A stretch of 64,000 bases of DNA from CAWEHU01 sp963808965 (GTDB lineage Bacteria; Pseudomonadota; Alphaproteobacteria; Acetobacterales; Acetobacteraceae): NCBI GenBank assembly GCA_963808965.1, contig CAWEHU010000020.1, positions 62,001 to 126,000 on the forward strand. The letters are read 5' to 3'. Positions 1-7,925 of the stretch are shown here, piece by piece (position 1 is the first letter of the stretch; each line of letters starts with the position of its first letter). Below the pieces are notes generated by a model. The model made no database searches. It was not told the DNA's origin and saw nothing but the letters and a program-made list of their open reading frames with translations. Position numbers and translations under genes: made by a program.

Positions 1-671
1 TCCGTCAGCATGAGAAGCCGTGTCGCGGACAGCGCGCCGGCCACCGCGCCCGCCACCGTGTCGGCGTTGATGTTGTAGGTCTGCCCATCCGCGCCGACGC
101 CCACCGGCGCGATCACCGGAATCAACCCGGCCCCCGTCAAGGCATGAATCACGCGCACATCGACGTGCTCGGGCTCGCCGACGAAACCCAGATCGAGCAC
201 CTTCTCGATGTTGCTGCCGGGATCGACCTTGGTGCGCGTGAGCTTGCGCGCCCGGATCAAGCCGCCATCCTTGCCGCAAATCCCCACCGCGAGCGCGCCC
301 GCACCGTTGATGAGCCCGGCGACGTGCTTGTTGACGGTGCCGGCCAGCACCATCTCGACCACCTCGACCATCGCCGCGTCGGTCACGCGCAAGCCGTCCA
401 CGAAGGTGGACTGGATCTTGAGGCGCTTCAGCATGGCGTTGATCTGCGGCCCGCCGCCATGCACCACCACCGGGTTCACGCCGACCTGCTTCAGCAGCGC
501 GATGTCGCCGCCGAACTGATCGGCCAGCGCCTCCTCGCCCATCGCATGGCCGCCGTATTTCACGACGACGGTCGCCCCGGCATAGCGGCGCAGGAACGGC
601 AGCGCGTGCGCGAGAATGCGCGCCTGTTCGGCGGCGACTTCGAGATCAGCGGCGACGCGACTGCCGGTCAT
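1..671 (-). CDS. argB: Acetylglutamate kinase, 3' end cut by window edge
   Basis: Phosphorylates N-acetylglutamate, the second step of arginine biosynthesis, in the cytoplasm. The reverse strand reads without a stop from an ATG at 671 to the edge (about 223 residues of a usual 290-300). Visible family features are the N-terminal VVVKYGGHAM nucleotide-binding stretch, the GGGPQIN loop, a GLINGAG segment and the NINADTVAGAVAGAL acetylglutamate-site region. AGGGGAG lies about 7 nt before the ATG. It follows engB by 51 bp in the same direction, the usual order in Rhodospirillales. The C-terminus is outside the window. Confidence 0.95.
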   Translation of the reverse strand, partial: MTGSRVAADLEVAAEQARILAHALPFLRRYAGATVVVKYGGHAMGEEALADQFGGDIALLKQVGVNPVVVHGGGPQINAMLKRLKIQSTFVDGLRVTDAAMVEVVEMVLAGTVNKHVAGLINGAGALAVGICGKDGGLIRARKLTRTKVDPGSNIEKVLDLGFVGEPEHVDVRVIHALTGAGLIPVIAPVGVGADGQTYNINADTVAGAVAGALSATRLLMLT

Positions 672-722
672 GGCGCTCCCCTGGGCGGTTCGGCTGTCGC
701 GCGTGTAGTCCGCCGTGCAGGG

Positions 723-1409
723 TCAGGCAACCAACCCGGCGATGGCGGCCCGCAGCTCGGGAATGCCAACCCCGGCCTCGCTGCTCGTCGTGACCACGAC
801 CGGGTGTGCGGCCGGATGCGCGCGAGCGAGCCCCGCCGCCTCATCCTGCTTCTCCGCGAGAGAGGGCGGTTTGACTCCGTCCGCCTTGGTCAGCACCAGC
901 TGGAAAGTCACCGCCGCGCTGTCCAGGAGCTCCATCACGGCGCGATCGGCCGCCTTCACCTCGATCCGCGCGTCCAGCAGCAGGAGCACGCGCCGGAGCG
1001 TCGGGCGCCCGCGCAGATAATCGAACATCATCCCCTGCCAGTCCGCCTTCACCTCCTTCGGCGCCTGCGCGTAGCCGTAGCCCGGCATATCCACGAGCGT
1101 CAGCCGGCCGCCCAGGTCGAAGAAGTTGAGCTGCCGCGTCCGCCCGGGCCGTCCCGAAGCGCGCGCCAGCGCGCGCTGGCCGGTGAGCGCGTTCAGCAGC
1201 GAGGATTTGCCGACGTTCGAGCGGCCCGCGAACGCCACTTCCGGCCCGGCCGGAGGCGGCAGTTGGTCGAGCCGCTGGGCGGCGAAGAAGAACCGGCACG
1301 GAGCCGCGAACAGTTTGCGCCCCGCCTCGAGCGCTTCCGCCTGCGCGTCCTCGCTCAGGTGCGCGCGAGGCCAGGGCGGGGCAACCTGGTGCGCCGCATG
1401 ATGAGCCAT
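723..1409 (-). CDS. engB: Ribosome biogenesis GTP-binding protein EngB (YihA/YsxC)
   Basis: A P-loop GTPase needed for large ribosomal subunit assembly. The 228-aa product has G1 GRSNVGKSS, the switch region GRTRQLNFF, G3 DMPGYGYA and G4 LTKADG. The start is taken as the ATG at 1409, which places the first 55 nt inside the 3' end of yidC in another frame; no better in-frame start lies closer to the GTPase core. Overlap with yidC suggests translational coupling. The length is slightly above the usual 200-220, so the real N-terminus could be shorter. Confidence 0.93.
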   Translation of the reverse strand: MAHHAAHQVAPPWPRAHLSEDAQAEALEAGRKLFAAPCRFFFAAQRLDQLPPPAGPEVAFAGRSNVGKSSLLNALTGQRALARASGRPGRTRQLNFFDLGGRLTLVDMPGYGYAQAPKEVKADWQGMMFDYLRGRPTLRRVLLLLDARIEVKAADRAVMELLDSAAVTFQLVLTKADGVKPPSLAEKQDEAAGLARAHPAAHPVVVTTSSEAGVGIPELRAAIAGLVA

Positions 1410-3154
1410 TGCTGCCCGATCGAGAGCAGGTTGTTCCAGCTCCAGTAGATCACGAGCCCGGCCGGAAACCGCGCCAGCATGAAGGTGAAGATCACCGGCA
1501 TGAACTGGAACATGCGCGCCTGCACCGGGTCCGGCGGCGGTGGGTTCAGCCTCTGCTGCAAGAACATCGTGACGCCCATGAGGAGCGGCCAGGCGCCGAG
1601 ATGCAGGAAAGGCGAGATCGCCGTCGGATCGAACGGGAGCAGGCCGAAAAGATTGAAGATGTTCGTCGGATCGACCTGTGAGAGATCCCTGATCCATCCG
1701 AAGAACGGCGCCTGCCGCATCTCGATCGTGACAAAGATGACCTTGTACAGCGAGAAGAACACGGGAATCTGGATCACCATGGGCAGGCACCCGCTGGCCG
1801 GATTCACCTTCTCGGCCTTGTATAGGGCCATCATCTCCTGCTGCATCCGCGCCGGGTCTTCCTTGAACCGCTCGCGCAGGCTCTGCATCTTCGGCGCGAG
1901 CAGCTTCATCCGGCTCATCGAGCGATAGGAGTAGTTCGCGAGCGGGAAAAACAGCGCCTTGACGAACACGGTGAACACCATGATCGCCAGCCCGAAATTG
2001 CCGAGCAGGGCATTCAGCCAGTCGAGCGCGTAGAAGATCGGTTTGGTCAGGAAGTAGAACCAGCCGAAATCGACGGCCTTGTCGAAATTCGGGATGTGGT
2101 ACTGCGCCTCGTAGCGGTCGAGCAGACTGACGATTTTGGCGCCGGCGAACAAATGCGACAGCATCGACGCTTCCGCGCCGGGCGCGACGATCTGGGCATC
2201 CCGGGCGGCATAGTCGACCTGGTAGTGATCGCAATTCGCCGCGCCCTGGGTACCGCCGGCGGTAGTTCCGGTGTCATCCACGATGTGGCGGAAGTTCACC
2301 GTGGAGGCGATCTTCTGATCCGGGACGAGCGCGGTCAGCCAGTATTTGTCGGTGATCCCGGCCCAGCCGCCGTCACTCGTCGCGTCGAATGCGATCCCTT
2401 CCCGCTTCTCGCCTTCGCTCTTCGCCTTCGCGTAAGACGTCTCCTGGAGCGTCCCGTTAGCGACGCCCAGCAGACCTTCAAACAGGATGTAGTAGCCCGA
2501 GACCTCCGGCGTGTAATCGCGGCGGATGCGGGCCCATGGGTACAGTTTCACCGGCGCTCCGGTGTTGTTCGTCACCCGCTGGTCCACGCTGAACATGTAA
2601 TGATCGTCGAGCGACAGCACGAGCTGAAAGACCAGACCCTCGCCGTTGTCCCAGGAGAGCGTCACGGGCTGGGCTACCCCGAGCGTATCGGCCGAGGCGG
2701 TCCAGAGCGTGTCGTTGTCCGGCAGCTTCGCGTGTTCGCCGGCGGCGGCGGACCAGCCATACTGTACGTAATACGGCTTCGGGTCGGCGCGGGGCTCCAG
2801 CAGGCGCACCAGCGGCGAGTTCGGCGCGAGCGTCTCGCGGTAGTCGACCAGCACGAGATCGTCGATGCGCGCGCCAAGCAGGCTCACGGACCCCTGCAAT
2901 CGCGGCGCTGCAATCTTGAGCCGCGGCACCTCCTTCGGTACCGCCCCCTGTCCAGCGGTCGCCGCGACCGGCGCGCCGGCGCCCGGGGAGCCTTCGAGCG
3001 GGGTCACGGCCGTCCTGGCGGGCTCCGTCTGGCTTGCCACGTGCTGCTGGGCTGGTGGCGACGGCTTTGGGAGATGGCGTGCCACCAGCAACTGAAAGCC
3101 GAGGAGGATCGCGACCGAGATCGCGATGGCGATGAAGAGGCGCTTCTGATCCAT
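1355..3154 (-). CDS. yidC: Membrane protein insertase YidC
   Basis: Inserts and folds inner-membrane proteins, alone or with SecYEG. The 599-aa protein has an N-terminal membrane anchor (IAIAISVAILLGFQLL), a large periplasmic domain in the first 350 residues and the Oxa1-type five-helix core near the C-terminus, including NFGLAIMVFTVFVKALFFPL and the GCLPMVIQIPVFFSLY stretch. The ATG at 3154 is preferred over an upstream TTG at 3157 because the yidD stop and this ATG share one base (TGATG), a classic coupled junction. The 3' end overlaps engB. Confidence 0.97.
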   Translation of the reverse strand: MDQKRLFIAIAISVAILLGFQLLVARHLPKPSPPAQQHVASQTEPARTAVTPLEGSPGAGAPVAATAGQGAVPKEVPRLKIAAPRLQGSVSLLGARIDDLVLVDYRETLAPNSPLVRLLEPRADPKPYYVQYGWSAAAGEHAKLPDNDTLWTASADTLGVAQPVTLSWDNGEGLVFQLVLSLDDHYMFSVDQRVTNNTGAPVKLYPWARIRRDYTPEVSGYYILFEGLLGVANGTLQETSYAKAKSEGEKREGIAFDATSDGGWAGITDKYWLTALVPDQKIASTVNFRHIVDDTGTTAGGTQGAANCDHYQVDYAARDAQIVAPGAEASMLSHLFAGAKIVSLLDRYEAQYHIPNFDKAVDFGWFYFLTKPIFYALDWLNALLGNFGLAIMVFTVFVKALFFPLANYSYRSMSRMKLLAPKMQSLRERFKEDPARMQQEMMALYKAEKVNPASGCLPMVIQIPVFFSLYKVIFVTIEMRQAPFFGWIRDLSQVDPTNIFNLFGLLPFDPTAISPFLHLGAWPLLMGVTMFLQQRLNPPPPDPVQARMFQFMPVIFTFMLARFPAGLVIYWSWNNLLSIGQQWLIMRRTRLPRPGLART

Positions 3155-3411
3155 CAAAGCCCCGTATGCGGCCGCTTCGGCTCACAATCGCAGGGCGGCA
3201 CCGGGTCCAGCCCACCCGCATTCCAAGGATTGCAGCGAAGGATTCGCTTGCCTGCCAGAACGCCGCCCCTCGCGAGGCCATGCACGCGGAGCGCCTCCGC
3301 CGTATAGTCGCTGCAGCTTGGCTCGAACCGGCAGTTGCTGCCGATCACCGGACGCAGCGTCCACTGATAGAGGCGCACCGCCCCGAGTGCGAGCGTGGAG
3401 GCCGGGCTCAT
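3154..3411 (-). CDS. yidD: Membrane protein insertion efficiency factor YidD
   Basis: A small (85 aa) membrane-associated protein that helps YidC-dependent insertion. The haemolysin-alpha/YidD motifs are clear: RLYQWTLRPVIG, CRFEPSCSDYT and RILRCNPWNAGGLDPVP. The ATG at 3411 overlaps the rnpA stop as ATGA, and the stop overlaps the yidC start by one base, so the trio is translationally coupled. Longer upstream frames read into rnpA sequence and are not credible. Confidence 0.95.
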   Translation of the reverse strand: MSPASTLALGAVRLYQWTLRPVIGSNCRFEPSCSDYTAEALRVHGLARGGVLAGKRILRCNPWNAGGLDPVPPCDCEPKRPHTGL

Positions 3412-3746
3412 GTCACTCCGGCCCGAACGAGCGCGCGCCGCAAATCCTCCATCAAGGCGCGGAACTTGCGCCCGCGGGTGCCGTCGCGCCCGATCAGGAC
3501 GAGATCCACGCCCGAGACCGGCCGCTCGCGGAACAGAAGCCGCGCCGCCTCTTTCAGACGCCGGCGCGTCCGGTTCCGGATGACGGCGTTGCCGACCTTC
3601 TTGGTCACGGTAAAGCCGACGCGGGCAGGGCCGCCCTCGCGCACGAGCGCCTGCAATACCAGGCCGGGTGCCGGAGCCTTGCGGCCATTGCGGGCGACAT
3701 TCACAAACTCCGCGCGCCGCTTGAGGCGCTGAGGCGCGGGCTCCAT
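3408..3746 (-). CDS. rnpA: Ribonuclease P protein component
   Basis: Protein subunit of RNase P, which trims the 5' leader of pre-tRNAs together with the RnpB RNA. The 112-aa basic protein shows the FTVTKKVGNAVIRNRTRRRLKEA signature, read as FTVTKKVG followed by the RNR motif, then the LVLIGRDG strand. It lies 20 bp downstream of rpmH, the universal rpmH-rnpA pairing, and overlaps yidD by 4 bp. Confidence 0.96.
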   Translation of the reverse strand: MEPAPQRLKRRAEFVNVARNGRKAPAPGLVLQALVREGGPARVGFTVTKKVGNAVIRNRTRRRLKEAARLLFRERPVSGVDLVLIGRDGTRGRKFRALMEDLRRALVRAGVT

Positions 3747-3766
3747 TGCTTGGCGTCCGGGGTGTC

Positions 3767-3901
3767 TCAGGCGGACAGACGCTTGCGGCCCTTGGCGCGC
3801 CGATTGGCCAGCACCTTGCGGCCGCCGACGGTCGCCATGCGAGCACGAAAGCCGTGCCGGCGCTTGCGGACCAGCTTCGAGGGTTGATAGGTGCGCTTCA
3901 C
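3767..3901 (-). CDS. rpmH: 50S ribosomal protein L34
   Basis: A 44-aa ribosomal protein beginning MKRTYQPSKLVRKRRHGF and ending RAKGRKRLSA, a full match to the L34 pattern including GFRARMATVGGRKVL. The start codon is GTG (3901-3899). It is first in the rpmH-rnpA-yidD-yidC-engB-argB run; the promoter should lie in the 167 bp between 3902 and the divergent TVP38-like gene at 4069. That spacer is very GC-rich and no clear -35/-10 pair can be picked by eye. Confidence 0.97.
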   Translation of the reverse strand: MKRTYQPSKLVRKRRHGFRARMATVGGRKVLANRRAKGRKRLSA

Positions 3902-4068
3902 GGTCGATCTCCGATTGAATGCGCCGGCCTGCGGGCGGACGCGCGGGACGCCCCGCGTACGGGCCTCCTCGCAGGCGGCGGCTTATAGAGGGCGACCCCT
4001 CGCCCCGTCAATCACGCCCCGGCGGCGAGGGCAGCCGGGTCCGAGCTGGGCGGGATAAGACAGGCCTG

Positions 4069-4767
4069 ATGCGAAATCTGGTACGAGCCCTGCCGCTCAT
4101 CCTGATCCTGGTCATCGGGATCGCCGCTTGGAAGCTGGGGCTTCCCGCGCAGCTCTCCTGGACCTCACTTTCCTCCCATCAGGCTTGGCTCGAACAGTTG
4201 GTCGGCGCGCATCCGATCGCCGCATCGGCCGCCTATGCTCTGCTTTATACCATCGTGACCGCAGCCTCCATTCCCGAAGGCGCACTCCTGACCGTGGCGG
4301 GCGGTTTCGTGTTCGGAACCGCCCTTGGAGGCGCGCTCACCGTGCTCGGCGGGACCGCCGGTGCGGTGCTGCTGTTCCTCGCCGCGCGCACCGCGCTCGG
4401 GCGTCCGATCGGGCGCCGCGCCGAGCCTTTCCTGTCCCGCATCCGGCCTGGCCTGGAGCGGGACGGATTCAGCTACCTGCTCGCACTCCGCCTCATCCCT
4501 GTTGTCCCGTTCTGGCTGCTCAATCTCGCCCCCGCCTTGGTCGGGATGCGCCTCGCGCCCTATGCGCTGGCGACGCTGATCGGCATCATCCCGGGTACGC
4601 TGGTGTTCGCGTCCATCGGGGCGGGGATCGGAGGCGTGTTGGAAGCGGGGCGGCAACCGGACCTTTCGGTCATTCTGTCACCCCGCGTCATCGGGCCGCT
4701 CCTCGGGCTCGCGCTGCTGTCGCTGCTGCCCGTGGCGTGGCGGCGCTGGAAGGGCTCGCATGAGTGA
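4069..4767 (+). CDS. TVP38/TMEM64 (DedA-like) family membrane protein
   Basis: Integral membrane protein of the SNARE-associated/VTT domain family (232 aa). Hydrophobic helices occur at about residues 6-22, 45-65, 70-105, 135-165 and 200-222. The diagnostic VTT features are present: IPEGALLTVAGGFVFGTALGG near residue 70 and the RLIPVVPFWLLNLAPALVGM core near residue 140. ATG 4069 starts exactly before the first helix; the frame is open further upstream but adds only a charged, non-conserved stretch. The stop overlaps the start of the flavin reductase by 8 bp, a pairing also known as fused or adjacent genes in other bacteria. Substrate unknown; lipid scrambling or transport is possible for this superfamily. 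Confidence 0.85.
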   Translation: MRNLVRALPLILILVIGIAAWKLGLPAQLSWTSLSSHQAWLEQLVGAHPIAASAAYALLYTIVTAASIPEGALLTVAGGFVFGTALGGALTVLGGTAGAVLLFLAARTALGRPIGRRAEPFLSRIRPGLERDGFSYLLALRLIPVVPFWLLNLAPALVGMRLAPYALATLIGIIPGTLVFASIGAGIGGVLEAGRQPDLSVILSPRVIGPLLGLALLSLLPVAWRRWKGSHE

Positions 4768-6172
4768 TTTCGACCTCGCGGTGATCGGCGCCGGTGCGTC
4801 CGGGCTCTCGGTCGCCGCGGTCGCGGCCCAGCTCGGCCGGTCGGTCGCCCTCATCGAGCACGGCCGGATGGGGGGCGATTGCCTCAATTATGGCTGCGTC
4901 CCGAGCAAGGCCATGCTGGCCGCCGCGCACGCCGCCCAGAGCGCACGTGACGCAAGCCGGCTAGGGATACGCCTGCCCGAGCCCGTCATCGACTGGGCCG
5001 CCGTCCGCTCGCACGTGCATCGCGCCATCGCCGCGATCGCCCCCAATGATTCGGAGGCGCGCTACCGGGCGCTTGGCGCCGCGGTGTTCCGCGAGCACGC
5101 CCGCTTCGTCGCGCCGGATACGCTGGAGGTGGGCGGCAACCGGATCACCGCCCGCCGCATCGTGATCGCCGCGGGCAGCCGGGCCGCCGTTCCGGCCATC
5201 CCGGGGCTCGCACAGGTGCCGTTTCTCACCAACGAGACGCTGTTCGAGCTCGAGGAACGGCCCGCGCACCTGCTCATCCTCGGCGGTGGGCCGATCGGAC
5301 TGGAAATGGCGCAGGCCCATGCCGGGCTCGGCTGCCACGTCACCGTGATCGAGGCGGGATCGATCGCCGGCAAGGAAGATCCCGAGCTGGTCGGCGGATT
5401 GCGGGAGGTCCTGGAGCGTCAGGGCGTCGATCTCATCGAGCACGCGACGGTTGCCGAGGTTCGCCCCGGCCCGGAACTGGTGTTGCAGGATGGGCGATCC
5501 TTCGCGGGCAGCCATCTTCTCGTCGCGGCCGGGCGCACGCCCAACCTGCAGGATCTCGGGCTCGACGCCGGAAATGTGCGAGCCACGCGCGCGGGCATAG
5601 CGACCGACCGCGGCCTGCGCAGTCTCTCCAACCGGATCGTCTACGCGGCGGGCGACATCGCCGATCCGGAAGGCATCGGCCCGCGCGCGTTCACCCATGT
5701 CGGGAGCTACCACGCGGGAATCGTGATCCGGCGCGCGTTGTTCCGTCTCCCGGCTCGCATCGATTACGCCACCCTGCCGCGTGTCACCTACACCGATCCC
5801 GAGCTGGCGCAGGCCGGCATGACCGAAGCGGAAGCGCGCGAAGCGGGCCATGCCGTCCAGATCCTGCGCTGGCCGCTCGCCGAGAACGACCGGGCTATCG
5901 CCGAGGGAGACCCGACGGGGCTCGTCAAGCTGGTCGTCGCGGGCAGGCGGATACTGGGCGCCGGTATTCTCGCGCGCCATGCCGGCGAGATGATCGGGCA
6001 ATGGAGCCTCGCGATCGGCCGCCGCATTCCCCTGTCGGCGCTCGCGGGAGCGATCCTGCCTTATCCCACCCGCGCCGAGGCGGCAAAGCGGGCAGTCGTC
6101 AGCTCTTTTGCCCCGCGCCTGTTCTCGGCGCGAACCAAGGCGATCGTTGGAATGTTGTCGCGATTGCCATGA
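4760..6172 (+). CDS. FAD-dependent pyridine nucleotide-disulfide oxidoreductase, mercuric reductase-like
   Basis: A 470-aa class I flavin disulfide reductase. Residues 5-35 carry the FAD fold (AVIGAGASGLS), followed by the redox-active pair in GGDCLNYGCVPSK, an NAD(P) Rossmann motif near residue 173 (LILGGGPIGLEMA) and the second FAD motif AAGDIADP near 295. The C-terminal motif that is HPT in lipoamide dehydrogenase reads YPTRAEA here, so the usual catalytic His is a Tyr, as in the MerA/TVP38-linked branch. No N-terminal heavy-metal domain and no terminal vicinal Cys pair are present, so true mercuric reduction is doubtful. It is translationally coupled to the TVP38-like gene. Confidence 0.85.
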   Translation: MSDFDLAVIGAGASGLSVAAVAAQLGRSVALIEHGRMGGDCLNYGCVPSKAMLAAAHAAQSARDASRLGIRLPEPVIDWAAVRSHVHRAIAAIAPNDSEARYRALGAAVFREHARFVAPDTLEVGGNRITARRIVIAAGSRAAVPAIPGLAQVPFLTNETLFELEERPAHLLILGGGPIGLEMAQAHAGLGCHVTVIEAGSIAGKEDPELVGGLREVLERQGVDLIEHATVAEVRPGPELVLQDGRSFAGSHLLVAAGRTPNLQDLGLDAGNVRATRAGIATDRGLRSLSNRIVYAAGDIADPEGIGPRAFTHVGSYHAGIVIRRALFRLPARIDYATLPRVTYTDPELAQAGMTEAEAREAGHAVQILRWPLAENDRAIAEGDPTGLVKLVVAGRRILGAGILARHAGEMIGQWSLAIGRRIPLSALAGAILPYPTRAEAAKRAVVSSFAPRLFSARTKAIVGMLSRLP

Positions 6173-6247
6173 CGGCGGCCGAGACCCACCTTTGTTGCAT
6201 GACGATGATCCACACTCCGATGCGAAGCCGATCCGACTAGCCCCGCG

Positions 6248-7738
6248 ATGTCTCCAGCTCCTGCAAGGCCAAGTGCATCCGTCTCCAACCGTCCCCGGCG
6301 CAGCCTCTCGGGCCGATTGCTCTGGCTCACGGTCGCAATCGTCCTCTTGACCGAGATCCTGGTTTTCGTCCCGGGGCTCGCACGAGAACGGCGGGCCTGG
6401 TTCACGGATCGGATGACGCAAGCGCACATCGCCGCGTTGTCGGTGGCGGCGAGCCCGGACGGCATGGTCGATATCGCGACCCGCGACGAATTGCTGCGAT
6501 TATCCGGTACCGTCGAAATCCGGCTGCACGAGCCAGGCCGGGAGATGCTGGCGCTCCGCGCCGACCCCGAAGTTGCGCCTTCGGTGATCCTCGATCTGCG
6601 GCAGGAAAACGCAATCGAGGGAATGCAGCGCGCGATCGCTACACTGTTCAGCAATCGCGACCGCCTGATCCTGGTGACAGCCGATAGCCCTTTCCGGCCG
6701 GGCACCGTGATCGACCTCGTCATTCACGAGAAATCGCTCGTTCACGCGCTGCGGGATTTCGCGCGCAACTCTCTTGGCCTCGCCATCCTTGTCGCCTGCG
6801 TATCCGGCGCCTTCGTCTACCTCGTCGTACTGTTCCAGCTGGTAATGCCGATCCGGCGGATCATCGAGAGCATCTCCGCGTTCCGCGCCGATCCTGAGCG
6901 TACGGCCCCGCTCGATCCGGATCGGATAACGGTGCTGCCGGACGGGGAAATGGCGATGGCCGGCCGGGAGCTGGCGGCCATGCAGAACGAATTGCGCGCC
7001 GCACTTTGGCGCAATGCGCGGCTGGCGGCGCTTGGGACAGCGATGGCGAAGGTGAGCCATGATCTGCGGAATATCCTGGCGCCAGCTCTCCTGACGGCGG
7101 AGCGACTGCAAGCCAATCCCGATGCCGCGATCAGGCGGTCGGGAGCGACGCTCGTGCGCGCGGTGGATCGAGCCACGGAACTGGTGAGTCGCACCCTGGA
7201 TTTCGCACGCGAGGGACCGCCGCCGCTATCATTGTCGCCGGTTGATCTCGGACGATTGGTCGATGAAGCGGCGGAAGCCGTTCCCAACGGCGAGAACTGT
7301 CATCTCGACAACCAAATCGGCGCTGCCACAGAGATAAGCGCCGATCACGATCAGCTATTGCGGGTTTTCTCGAATCTTCTGCGCAACGCGGCCGAAGCCG
7401 GCGCGCGCCATATCCGAGTGGCAATCGCGGAGCCGCCGTCGCAAAGTTCGATCGCCATCGAGATCGCCGATGACGGGCCGGGTCTGCCGGAAGGGGTGCA
7501 GGCGAAACTGTTTCGCCCGTTTGCCGGGGCCGGAAAGCGGGGCGGCACCGGCCTCGGCCTCGCCATCGCCCGCGACCTGATGCGCGCGCATGGCGGCGAT
7601 ATCGTGCTTGCGTCGACCGGCCCGAAAGGAACGGTGTTTCGCCTGATTCTTCCAGGCGTGCTTCCTGTGAAAAGCGAGCGGCCGGCTGGATCTGTGCACC
7701 AGAATGCGGGTGACGCGCCGGCCGCCATCGGCGGTTAG
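6248..7738 (+). CDS. Membrane sensor histidine kinase
   Basis: A two-transmembrane sensor kinase (496 aa). The first helix lies near residues 25-45, then a periplasmic domain of about 130 residues, a second helix near 176-198 and a HAMP-like linker (VMPIRRIIESI). The H-box is SHDLRNILAP, with the phospho-acceptor His, and the ATPase part has an N-box (NLLRNAAEAG), ADDGPGLP (G1) and GGTGLGLAIARDL (G2). No response regulator lies beside it. The stop codon TAG sits at the edge of a dispersed repeat. The signal sensed is unknown; the sequence between 6173 and 6247 has no clear promoter. Confidence 0.88.
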   Translation: MSPAPARPSASVSNRPRRSLSGRLLWLTVAIVLLTEILVFVPGLARERRAWFTDRMTQAHIAALSVAASPDGMVDIATRDELLRLSGTVEIRLHEPGREMLALRADPEVAPSVILDLRQENAIEGMQRAIATLFSNRDRLILVTADSPFRPGTVIDLVIHEKSLVHALRDFARNSLGLAILVACVSGAFVYLVVLFQLVMPIRRIIESISAFRADPERTAPLDPDRITVLPDGEMAMAGRELAAMQNELRAALWRNARLAALGTAMAKVSHDLRNILAPALLTAERLQANPDAAIRRSGATLVRAVDRATELVSRTLDFAREGPPPLSLSPVDLGRLVDEAAEAVPNGENCHLDNQIGAATEISADHDQLLRVFSNLLRNAAEAGARHIRVAIAEPPSQSSIAIEIADDGPGLPEGVQAKLFRPFAGAGKRGGTGLGLAIARDLMRAHGGDIVLASTGPKGTVFRLILPGVLPVKSERPAGSVHQNAGDAPAAIGG

Positions 7739-7909
7739 AGCCGTTTTGGGCTGACTGTAGGCGGCCCTGTGACCCCTCCGTTCGTTCCCGCGCAAGCGGG
7801 AACCCAGGGTTTCAGAGCAACGCCAGCCTTGTGCGCGACTGGATCCCCGCTTTCGCGAGGATGAACGGAATTTGCGTGCGCGTTTCCAGTCACCCCGAGA
7901 CGGGGCTAG
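7735..7909 (+). repeat. MITE-like dispersed repeat, copy 1
   Basis: The first of seven full or near-full copies of a roughly 175-bp element. It starts with TTAG at the stop codon of the sensor kinase, followed by GCCGTTTTGGGCTGACTG, and ends in a degenerate right end followed by CTAG. Inside are two hairpins: TTCCCGCGCAAGCGGGAA flanked by CGTTCG, and CCCCGCTTTCGCGAGG followed by ATGAACGGAAT. It fills the space between this gene and the convergent glycosyltransferase gene. Confidence 0.85.
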
Positions 7910-7925
7910 ACTCACGTCTTTCCGG

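Noticed and set aside
144..1448. Long plus-strand open frame of 434 codons
   Set aside because: Antisense to argB, engB and yidC; Arg/His-rich composition typical of GC-rich shadow frames, with no family motif.
2096..3307. 403-codon plus-strand frame
   Set aside because: Antisense to yidC and yidD, which are certain genes.
3941..3957. GC-rich palindrome CGCGGGACGCCCCGCG as a terminator
   Set aside because: It lies between divergent genes upstream of rpmH, where no transcript should end, and has no T-tract.
4760..6172. True mercuric reductase and a mer operon
   Set aside because: No N-terminal metal-binding domain, no C-terminal vicinal Cys pair, and no merR, merT or merP genes nearby.
4961..6427. 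488-codon minus-strand frame
   Set aside because: Lies opposite the flavin reductase and the sensor kinase start; no recognisable domain.
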